DNA from: an uncultured Brevibacterium sp.
GTDB lineage: Bacteria; Actinomycetota; Actinomycetes; Actinomycetales; Brevibacteriaceae
Assembly: GCA_902489185.1 (NCBI GenBank)
Contig: CABTZC010000161.1
Coordinates: forward strand, 1 to 5,346
DNA: 5,346 nucleotides
Direction of reading: 5' to 3'
Part shown: positions 1 to 5,346 of the stretch, in pieces
Numbering within the stretch: the first letter of the stretch is position 1
Layout: each line of letters opens with the position of its first letter
Notes under the pieces: model-generated
Databases searched by the model: none
The model's input: only the letters and a program-made list of their open reading frames with translations
Told to the model about the DNA's origin: nothing
Program-made: the position numbers and the translations under genes

Positions 1-884
1 AGCGCAGAGTTGCCGTCCGACTTCCCAGCGGCTGTGTTGTCTTCCGAGTTTTCGTTCTGCCCGGATTCGTTAGCAGAGTCGTCTGAGCCCTCCCACTGCA
101 TGCTGGCGGCTTTGTCTACGTCGGCTTGGTCTCCCACGGCAAGGCGGATGGTTTGGGTGTCTTCTAGCTTCTCGCCCGAGGTGGTTTTCGCGCTCACGGA
201 CATCTTCACCAAATATTCCCCCGGCTTGGTGAATACCCAATTGGCGTGCGTGTGCGTGTTGAGGTCCACCGAGGCGTCGCGCTGCTGGTCGTCCCACACG
301 ACTTGCGGGGCACCAAATCCGCCGTTTTGCAGGTACACCACCAGGTCGCCGGGGCCTTGCACACCGCGTAGAGACAAGGTGACGTTTCCGTCGACTTCGT
401 TGACGAAGCTGGGGTTCTGCGTGTTCCACCCCAGCCACACGACACCGGGTTGTTCGACCTGCGGGATCACCCACACGTCATCACCCGCGTTGGCTGGAAT
501 GAACGAGTACTGCTCGTCGTCTGGCATCTGAATCTTGCCGCCCTGATCAACCACCTTGAGCACGGTCTTGTCCAGGTGTCGCCACACGGGTGGGTTAGCG
601 GTGTCGTCACGAGCCACGAGTTCAGTTTTGCCGTCGGTGAGGCGTGGGCCAATGTCCACGTGACCGACGTCGATCGTCGCCTGGTCCTCGCTGAGTTCTT
701 CAGAATCGGAGACGTTCTGTTTGAGCTTTTCTTCTTCGTCTTCAGCACCGTTGCCCGAAGGTTGGCTTCCCGTGGCGTGCGCCGCGGTCGCTGTGACGGT
801 AGAGGAAACGGTACTCGCAACCGGGCTCACTACCCCTACAGCCAGTAGCGTGCATGCGATCGCTGTCAGTCGAATCGCTTTCAT
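1..884 (-). CDS. Exported anchored-repeat (choice-of-anchor M) surface protein, 3' end outside the window
   Basis: The frame is open from an ATG at 884 to the window edge (294 codons plus 2 bases, no stop), so the C-terminus is missing. Residues 1-36 form a signal peptide with a hydrophobic core at about 7-23 and an AHA cleavage site at 34-36. An acidic Ser/Glu/Asn-rich stretch (37-70) follows. One anchored-repeat domain covers about 72-252, with GHVD (74-77), DDTANPPVW (93-101), WVIPQ (138-142), WLGWNTQ (150-156), GPGDL (177-181), HTHANWVFTKPGEY (211-224) and a closing LAVGD. A second acidic, Asn/Ser-rich linker starts near 253 and is cut by the edge; such linkers often lead to another domain or a wall anchor. 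The domain most resembles domain 2 of the 897-residue protein. The start overlaps the upstream stop as ATGA and has a good ribosome site. Inferred role: extracellular ligand (probably metal) capture for the linked ABC transporter. Exact subfamily (TIGR03773-like) and anchoring are unknown. Confidence 0.9.
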   Translation of the reverse strand, partial: MKAIRLTAIACTLLAVGVVSPVASTVSSTVTATAAHATGSQPSGNGAEDEEEKLKQNVSDSEELSEDQATIDVGHVDIGPRLTDGKTELVARDDTANPPVWRHLDKTVLKVVDQGGKIQMPDDEQYSFIPANAGDDVWVIPQVEQPGVVWLGWNTQNPSFVNEVDGNVTLSLRGVQGPGDLVVYLQNGGFGAPQVVWDDQQRDASVDLNTHTHANWVFTKPGEYLVKMSVSAKTTSGEKLEDTQTIRLAVGDQADVDKAASMQWEGSDDSANESGQNENSEDNTAAGKSDGNSA

Positions 885-2458
885 GTAAGGCATCCTTTCA
901 ATGATTGTGCGTTGAACCGCATGAGTTCTTCATATGTGGTGACGCGGGAGTCAAACGCGTCCGAGTAGATGTCGCACACGCTCACATTCGCTTCGTCCGC
1001 GACTGTTCTGAGAGTGAGCGACCTACCCAATTGCGGTTCAACGAAGACCGCCGGGACTTTGAGATTTCGAATGGTGTCGGCGAGCCGAATTCGATCAGTG
1101 ACGCTGGGTTCAACAGCGGGGTTGGGGGTCACGAACCCGGCGATATCCACGTCGTATGCTGCGCCTAGGTACGCGAATGCATCGTGCGTGGTGATGAGGT
1201 GGCGTTTGTCCTTGGGGATAGACGCAAGTGTGTCGCGTACTTCGCGGTCCAGGCTGTCGAGCTTGTCCACGTACCGTTTGGCGTTCGCCTCATATGTGCG
1301 CGCGTTGTCTGGGTCGGCGTGGGCAAGTGTGTCACGGATGAGTTTGACGTATGCGATTGCGTTGCTCACGTCATGCCACAAGTGCGGGTCCATTTCGCCG
1401 TGTACGTGCTTCCCTAGAACCGCTTGCGGCAATAGGTACGTGGACGATCCTGGTTCGCCCAAGAACTTCGAACCGCGTGGGATTTCCTGCCACGCTTTGT
1501 TGGTCACGGAAATGACAGTGTCGTCTGGGTTCAGACTGTCGTGGCCGGCAACGTTGCGTTCGTATGAGCTTTCGCCGAGGTCGGAGCTGGTTTCCTTTTC
1601 CGAGTCGGCAAAAACGGTGAGGCGTTTGGTGTCGAGGTCGGTGGTGAGGTCCGCGTGGCCTTCGTCGATGATGCGTTTGTTGTTCAGCTGTGGGTCGGAG
1701 TGAGGGTCGACCCCGACTGCGAAGGTGTACGTACCCTTTCCAATGTAGGTTTCGTGTTCTGGGTCGGTGGCGAGGTGTGTTTCGAACGTGACCTTGTACA
1801 CCCCGGGTTTGGAAAACGCCCAGCTCAAGTGGGTGTGTGCATTGACTGGCAGTGTCGCCACGTCAGAGTCCCCCGTACCGTCTGAACTGTCAAAGTACAG
1901 GGTGTTCTGCCCTAACGCTTGCGTGAGAAACCCGTGGACGGTGCCCCCGGAAGGGGCAACAACCTCGGTCATTTTCATCCGCACCTCACTGGAACGGTCC
2001 GCACCCAACTCACTACCGGCACCCGAGACGCGCAGCCCCAGCCACACGGTGTCAAGAGTGACGTCCTCCACCAGGGGGATGACGCGCGCGGAATACTTGG
2101 TAGCGCCTTCCGCGAGCCCAATGTTGAGCGCGTCCGGTGGGATATTCGCGTCTAGTGTCTTGATGAGTTTGTGCTCTTCCAGCATGACGTAATTGGAAAA
2201 GGCAACGTCGGAATACACGATGTTGCGAACATCGCGCAAGGTGGGTTCGTAGGAGTGCGGGTCCGCGTTGGCGGGAACCAACGGGACCACGTTCGCCGCA
2301 TCACCGGCAACGTTCTTCACCAGGTCAGCGATGATGCCGGTCGTGGCAACCACCTGAAGCTGGTCAGCGTTCCGGTGGGTGTACGCACTCCCCTGACACC
2401 CCGCGGCCAGCACCGTCACAAGGACAGCGCTGACCGCGAGGAACGTACGCCTGATCAT
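881..2458 (-). CDS. Anchored-repeat ABC transporter substrate-binding lipoprotein (metal-type, TIGR03772-like)
   Basis: A 525-residue extracytoplasmic binding protein. Residues 1-21 form a lipoprotein signal (MIRR n-region, hydrophobic core, lipobox LAAGC with lipidated Cys21). The two parts of a cluster A-I (ZnuA/TroA/PsaA-like) metal receptor are clear: residues 34-125 with DPHSYEPT (66-73), and residues 353-522 with EMDPHLWHD, TTHDAFAYLGAAYDV, VPAVFVEPQ and IYSDAFD...TTYEELMRFN. By family comparison the metal ligands should be His68, His359, His425 and Asp500, a His3Asp set as in TroA, so Zn or Mn are the likely substrates. About 225 residues (126-350) are inserted between the first and second ligands and form an anchored-repeat domain with HTHLSWAFSKPGVY (208-221) and GHAD (267-270). 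Its halves are in swapped order compared with the other copies. Cys495 and Cys522 could form a C-terminal disulfide. The start ATG overlaps the upstream TGA (ATGA) and lacks a clear Shine-Dalgarno sequence, suggesting reinitiation. ATPase and permease partners are not in the window. Confidence 0.93.
   Translation of the reverse strand: MIRRTFLAVSAVLVTVLAAGCQGSAYTHRNADQLQVVATTGIIADLVKNVAGDAANVVPLVPANADPHSYEPTLRDVRNIVYSDVAFSNYVMLEEHKLIKTLDANIPPDALNIGLAEGATKYSARVIPLVEDVTLDTVWLGLRVSGAGSELGADRSSEVRMKMTEVVAPSGGTVHGFLTQALGQNTLYFDSSDGTGDSDVATLPVNAHTHLSWAFSKPGVYKVTFETHLATDPEHETYIGKGTYTFAVGVDPHSDPQLNNKRIIDEGHADLTTDLDTKRLTVFADSEKETSSDLGESSYERNVAGHDSLNPDDTVISVTNKAWQEIPRGSKFLGEPGSSTYLLPQAVLGKHVHGEMDPHLWHDVSNAIAYVKLIRDTLAHADPDNARTYEANAKRYVDKLDSLDREVRDTLASIPKDKRHLITTHDAFAYLGAAYDVDIAGFVTPNPAVEPSVTDRIRLADTIRNLKVPAVFVEPQLGRSLTLRTVADEANVSVCDIYSDAFDSRVTTYEELMRFNAQSLKGCLT
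893..898 (-). promoter_or_regulatory. Ribosome binding site for the third gene
   Basis: AAAGGA on the minus strand lies 8 bases before the ATG at 884, inside the last codons of the upstream binding-protein gene. It supports this ATG as the start. It also means the third gene can recruit ribosomes itself as well as by coupling through the ATGA overlap. Confidence 0.75.
1409..2083 (-). other. Inserted, apparently permuted anchored-repeat domain in the binding protein
   Basis: This encodes residues 126-350 of the lipoprotein. Residues 126-250 match the second half of the domain in the surface proteins: VWLG (138-141), a VRMKM strand (159-163), HTHLSWAFSKPGVY, and a closing TFAVG. Residues 262-350 match the first half: GHAD, a strand with LTVFAD, VISVTNKAWQEIP, FLGEPGS, YLLPQ. 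In the other three copies in this window the GHxD half comes first and the WLGWNTQ/HxH half second. The boundaries are estimated by eye. Confidence 0.75.
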
Positions 2459-5148
2459 GAACGGCGGCGACGTTGCGAAACGACGGCAACGATTCCGATC
2501 CCTATAAGCACACCGCCACCTATCAGGCCGGCGGAGATTCCTGAAACACCCGTCCGCGGCAGGGATGGGTGAGCGCAGTTTTCCATGTTGCCGGCATCTG
2601 CGTTGCTGACGGGGGTGGTTGCGTCACCGCCGTTGGCGTCAGCGGTTGCCTGATCCGAGGTGGACTGGTCGCCCTGTTGGTCAGCTGGCTGGTCGCCGGA
2701 CTGGGCGTCAGCATTCTGATCGGGAGCCGTCTGCCCAGTTGGAGTGATGTTGCCGGCGCCGGCGTTGGCGGACTGGCCCACTTCAAAGTTCAGGGTTCCA
2801 GTGGCTTGGCTGGTCGACCCGTCCTTGAGTTTCACAGTGAAGGTGACTGTCGCGGTGTAGTTTCCGGGAGCCGAGAACACCCAGTTGCCGTGTTCGTGCG
2901 TACGCAACGGAATGTCGTAGGAGTCTCCGGCGTTACGGAACACGTGTTTGATGCTTCCGCCGCCCAGGCCGCCGCCACCCACGAAGACGTTGAGTTTACC
3001 GGGACCGTTGAGCGAATCGAGTCGCATGGTGACTTTCGTAGCGTTGTTGACGAGTTGCTCGTCCTGCGTGTTCCACCCCAACCATGGAACTTGTGACTCC
3101 TGAGTTTGGCCGATCATATAAATGTCAGAACCGGTCTTGCCCAAGAATCCGAATTCGGCTGGGACCTTCTTCTTCGACGCGTCCCCCAGAACGAACATCA
3201 CGTCTGACGGGTTGCGCCATACGGGCGGCGAGGTACGGTCGTCTTTCACTTCCGCTGTTGCGCGCTTCCCGTTGAGGCGGGCACCAAAGTCGAAGTGACC
3301 GTCAGCCACGCGAACACGCTGACCTGCAGGAGCCTGCTGGCCGCTTCCGCCGCCTGTGCCGCCGCTGTTTCCTTGGCTTTCGCCAGTGCCGCTTTGCCCA
3401 CTGGCGTCAGTACCCTGGCCAGCGGCACCAGAAGCATCGGTTGGTTCGCACACCACGGGGGCCTGAGCTGGTGCAGAGTTCTGGTTGGCAGCTGCGCCAC
3501 CGCTGTGGCCAGCGTTGGCGCTCCCGCCGTTCCCCTCAGCGTCGTCCTTTGAGCTCACCGTTAGCGTGACCGGTTTAGACTCGACGCGTTCGTCACCTGA
3601 CGTGTGAACGGCGCGAAACTGAACGCCATCGAACTCTTTGGTCACGGACGGAATGATGATCTGGCGCGACGATACTGCCTTCTTACCGTCCTTGTATTCC
3701 ATCCACTTTTCAGACTCCGACGCTCGGGTTTCCCAGACCAATTTTCCGGCGACCTTAAGGGGTTGTCCACCGTTATCAGAGGTTTGGCTGTAGGTGGCTT
3801 CTGCACGTGCATCTTGGCCTTGGACGTATTCGTCTTGGTCCAAGGTCGTGGTGAGTGTGAAGTCGTACTGAGAGTTGTCCTCGTCGGATGGGGCTTCCGA
3901 GGTGGATGGCTCTGGTTCCTGTGGGTCCGCAGGGGCTTCAGGTTCGCCTGCTCCCACCTTCAATTCAACTTCGTTCGACCGCGTTTCCCCGGCATATACG
4001 GCACGAAATACGGTACCCGAGTCAGTAGCTTCGAGGTTTTCGATGCGGAGTTCTTTTCCTTGTGCCGCTTCAACGGGTTCCCAGTTTTCTGAACCGGGTG
4101 CTTTGCGTTCCCATGACACAAGTCCGTTTTCATCGCCGCCGTTTACTGTGGCGCTGAGGACCGCGGTGTCACCAGCCTCGTACTGATCTTTGTCAGCTCG
4201 CGCTTCGACTGTGACGCTCGGCTGTTCTGGTGCCGGCTGTCCTGGTTTGTCGCTTGGTGAGGGGGCGGGCTTATCAGTGGCTGGCACTGAAGGTGCTGTC
4301 GTTGGTCCCGAGGTGGGAGCTGGTTTCGGTGTTTGGGTTGTGGGTTGTGGCGCAGGTTTGGGCTTGTCGAGGTCTTCAAGTTCGGCTTTATTCAGGTCGC
4401 CTACAACGAAGACGTATTCTTGTTCGCCGGTGACGCGTTTGCTACCGACTACTGCGCTGGAATTAAAGACCAGTCGGTAGACACCTGGGTGAGTGAACAC
4501 CCAATTAGCGTGAACGTGAGCGTTTGCGATCTGTTTATAACTGGAGTGTTTGGGGTCGGCGAGTGAGAAAATTCGGTTTGAGCCCGACCATCCGGTCTGG
4601 AATACCTCGACGTTGGCACCCTTAGGCGCTTGGGACTTCTTTTGGTTCAGCTGCATGGTGACTTTGCCGCCTTTGACATCCTTTTCAGCGATGTCTTGGG
4701 TGTTCCAGCCAGCCCAGAGGCCTCCTTGGACCTGGTTTTGTGGGATCATCCATGCTTGTTTTCCTGCCGCCTGAGTAAATTCGAAGCCTTTGTCAGGTAT
4801 TTCTTGTTTGAGTTTGTCGTTGACGTGGAAGAGCAGTTCGTTGGCCGGTTCGCGGGCGTGCTCGTACTTGTCGTTGGAAGGCGCCCAGTCGACTTTGGAG
4901 AACATGTGCATTTTTCCACCACGGATGCACATGGAAACTGCGTCAGCGTGCTCAGTGGCGACAACGTTGCGTTTGCCGATTTTTGGCACGTCTCCACGAA
5001 GCCCGGTGGCGTCGGCGCCACAGACGGGTGCGGATGATGCGGTGTAGGTGTTGTCAGTTGGGGTGGCGTGGGCTCCGGTGCCCAGCACGGATGCGATGAG
5101 TGCGACAGAGGTGGCGAATCCCGCCACGGCACGACCAAGAAACTGCAC
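2455..5148 (-). CDS. LPRTG-anchored, multidomain ABC transporter-associated surface protein (TIGR03773-like)
   Basis: An 897-residue wall protein, probably the outermost ligand receptor of the linked ABC transporter. Domains in order: signal peptide 1-28 (AHA cleavage site at 26-28); anchored-repeat domain 1, about 60-251 (EHAD, WMIPQ, WAGWNTQ, HVHANWVFTHPGVY at 211-224); Pro/Thr/Lys-rich linker about 256-309; Ig-like domain about 310-397; acidic Pro/Glu linker; second Ig-like domain about 428-532; Gly/Ser/Gln-rich linker 533-610; anchored-repeat domain 2, about 613-792 (DGHFDFG, KDDRTSPPVW, FLGKTGS, PWLGWNTQ, HEHGNWVFSAPGNY at 751-764); Asp/Gln/Ala-rich linker; sortase signal LPRTG (863-867), hydrophobic segment 869-890 and tail RRRRS. 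Four cysteines are present: 43, 74, 567 and 858. Translation starts at GTG 5148. An in-frame TAG at 5163-5161 excludes an earlier start, and a later start would cut into the signal peptide. The stop overlaps the next start (ATGA). The domain assignment is strong; metal capture is inferred from the neighbour and from conserved HxD and HxH motifs. Confidence 0.93.
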   Translation of the reverse strand: MQFLGRAVAGFATSVALIASVLGTGAHATPTDNTYTASSAPVCGADATGLRGDVPKIGKRNVVATEHADAVSMCIRGGKMHMFSKVDWAPSNDKYEHAREPANELLFHVNDKLKQEIPDKGFEFTQAAGKQAWMIPQNQVQGGLWAGWNTQDIAEKDVKGGKVTMQLNQKKSQAPKGANVEVFQTGWSGSNRIFSLADPKHSSYKQIANAHVHANWVFTHPGVYRLVFNSSAVVGSKRVTGEQEYVFVVGDLNKAELEDLDKPKPAPQPTTQTPKPAPTSGPTTAPSVPATDKPAPSPSDKPGQPAPEQPSVTVEARADKDQYEAGDTAVLSATVNGGDENGLVSWERKAPGSENWEPVEAAQGKELRIENLEATDSGTVFRAVYAGETRSNEVELKVGAGEPEAPADPQEPEPSTSEAPSDEDNSQYDFTLTTTLDQDEYVQGQDARAEATYSQTSDNGGQPLKVAGKLVWETRASESEKWMEYKDGKKAVSSRQIIIPSVTKEFDGVQFRAVHTSGDERVESKPVTLTVSSKDDAEGNGGSANAGHSGGAAANQNSAPAQAPVVCEPTDASGAAGQGTDASGQSGTGESQGNSGGTGGGSGQQAPAGQRVRVADGHFDFGARLNGKRATAEVKDDRTSPPVWRNPSDVMFVLGDASKKKVPAEFGFLGKTGSDIYMIGQTQESQVPWLGWNTQDEQLVNNATKVTMRLDSLNGPGKLNVFVGGGGLGGGSIKHVFRNAGDSYDIPLRTHEHGNWVFSAPGNYTATVTFTVKLKDGSTSQATGTLNFEVGQSANAGAGNITPTGQTAPDQNADAQSGDQPADQQGDQSTSDQATADANGGDATTPVSNADAGNMENCAHPSLPRTGVSGISAGLIGGGVLIGIGIVAVVSQRRRRS
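2478..2562 (-). other. Cell-wall sorting signal (LPRTG, membrane segment, Arg tail)
   Basis: LPRTG is encoded at 2562-2548, followed by a Gly/Ile/Val-rich hydrophobic stretch and the basic tail SQRRRRS, whose last codons run to 2458. This is a classical sortase substrate signal, cleaved between Thr866 and Gly867. It predicts covalent attachment of the mature protein to peptidoglycan. The sortase gene is not in the window. Confidence 0.92.
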
Positions 5149-5262
5149 AGTTTCGTCTTTCTAACTCTGGTGTGTTTTCCTCCCAAACAGTAAAAACGAA
5201 ACGTCGTAGTGTCATAGCTTTATGTAAATATGCGTGCATGCGTGAGGCGCGTGACGGCAGAC
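5149..5262 (-). promoter_or_regulatory. Promoter and leader region of the operon
   Basis: This is the only intergenic space between the upstream terminator and the first gene, so the operon promoter should lie here. It is more AT-rich than the flanking genes. A minus-strand TATGAC at 5216-5211 could be a -10 element, but I see no convincing -35 at the right distance. A near-palindrome (5213-5232, core TTTATGTAAA on the plus strand) and a direct repeat of TGCGTG (5231-5236 and 5239-5244) are possible regulator sites. No clear Zur or DtxR box consensus is visible. Confidence 0.45.
5157..5162 (-). promoter_or_regulatory. Weak ribosome binding site for the GTG start at 5148
   Basis: AGAAAG on the minus strand ends 8 bases before the GTG. 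It is a poor Shine-Dalgarno match but correctly spaced. A much better match, GGGAGGAAAA (minus strand, 5184-5175), lies too far upstream, about 27 bases, and has no ATG, GTG or TTG at normal spacing downstream. Confidence 0.4.
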
Positions 5263-5305
5263 AAAAATCGGGGCGCAAGCGGGATGCTTGCGGCCCGCTT
5301 TTTTT
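5263..5305. terminator. Likely bidirectional intrinsic terminator
   Basis: The stem arm GGGCGCAAGC (5271-5280) pairs across a 5-base loop with GCTTGC (5286-5291) and GCCC (5293-5296), with a single bulged G at 5292. On the plus strand a run of seven T follows at 5299-5305. On the minus strand A5 at 5263-5267 becomes a run of T after the hairpin. It can therefore stop transcription entering from the right before the operon promoter, and also transcription running rightward. Confidence 0.75.
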
Positions 5306-5346
5306 GAAGGGACGGTTTCTTTTTGTTCCCGCCTGCTTCTTTCTGC
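5306..5346. other. Short noncoding edge, nothing recognised
   Basis: A pyrimidine-rich plus-strand stretch with T- and C-rich blocks. No start codon with a ribosome site and no open frame worth calling were seen on either strand before the window ends. Confidence 0.4.

Noticed and set aside
70..820. Minus-strand open frames at 70-474, 206-445 and 467-820
   Set aside because: They are out of frame with the partial gene starting at 884, whose frame carries the signal peptide and the conserved domain motifs.
852..884. Possible lipobox (AIAC, Cys11) in the third gene
   Set aside because: Cys11 comes too early, with almost no hydrophobic core before it, and Ala replaces the usual aliphatic residue. 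A standard signal peptide with an AHA site fits better.
969..1703. Long plus-strand open frame (244 codons) opposite the binding-protein gene
   Set aside because: It lies wholly antisense to a well-supported gene with family motifs. Its translation is Ser/Arg-rich with no recognisable domain, and no convincing ribosome site was seen.
2569..3096. Plus-strand open frame of 175 codons antisense to the wall-protein gene
   Set aside because: Its Gly/Val-rich product mirrors the Gln/Asp/Ala-rich linker and domain 2 on the other strand. No domain or start signal supports it.
5054..5278. Minus-strand open frame of 74 codons across the leader
   Set aside because: It starts inside the terminator hairpin region, overlaps the signal-peptide region of the first gene in another frame, and has no recognisable features.
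5149..5346. Zur, DtxR or riboswitch element upstream of the operon
   Set aside because: No sequence close to the known actinobacterial Zur or DtxR box consensus and no conserved riboswitch core could be seen by eye. Only weak near-palindromes are present.
1..5346. Mobile elements, CRISPR arrays, tRNA or rRNA genes
   Set aside because: No transposase motifs, terminal inverted repeats, regularly spaced repeats or structural RNA signatures were seen. The window is filled by the three genes and one leader.

Overview
The window carries one tightly packed operon on the minus strand of an actinomycete-type Gram-positive bacterium. The indications are a sortase signal (LPRTG, a hydrophobic segment and an Arg-rich tail), a lipobox-bearing ABC-transporter binding protein, and a domain family (TIGR03769, 'choice-of-anchor M' or 'anchored repeat') known mainly from Actinobacteria. 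I cannot name the genus; Corynebacterium- or Actinomyces-like lineages are guesses.

Layout in the direction of transcription, right to left. 5149-5346 is noncoding. It holds a likely bidirectional intrinsic terminator (5263-5305) and then the promoter and leader of the operon. 5148-2455 encodes an 897-residue sortase-anchored surface protein: signal peptide, anchored-repeat domain 1, Pro-rich linker, two Ig-like domains, Gly/Ser/Gln-rich linker, anchored-repeat domain 2, Asp/Gln-rich linker, LPRTG anchor. 2458-881 encodes a 525-residue lipoprotein of the metal-binding (cluster A-I, ZnuA/TroA-like) ABC substrate-binding family, carrying a large inserted anchored-repeat domain. 884-1 encodes the first 294 residues of another exported anchored-repeat protein and runs off the left edge. 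Both gene junctions are 4-base ATGA overlaps, so the three genes are almost certainly co-transcribed and translationally coupled.

Family knowledge (TIGR03769, TIGR03772, TIGR03773) links such wall-anchored proteins to an ABC transporter trio and proposes a substrate-binding relay, in which the wall protein captures the ligand and hands it to the lipoprotein. The window fits this. The ATPase and permease genes are not here and are expected beyond the left edge. A transition metal such as Zn or Mn is the likely substrate, judged from the His/His/His/Asp ligand pattern of the binding protein.

The most interesting observation is that the anchored-repeat domain inside the binding protein appears circularly permuted relative to the three copies in the surface proteins. 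Its C-terminal half (WLG to HTH) comes first and its N-terminal half (GHxD to FLG..G) second. It sits where ZnuA-like proteins carry a His-rich loop. All four copies keep an HxD and an HxH motif, suggesting a shared ligand site.
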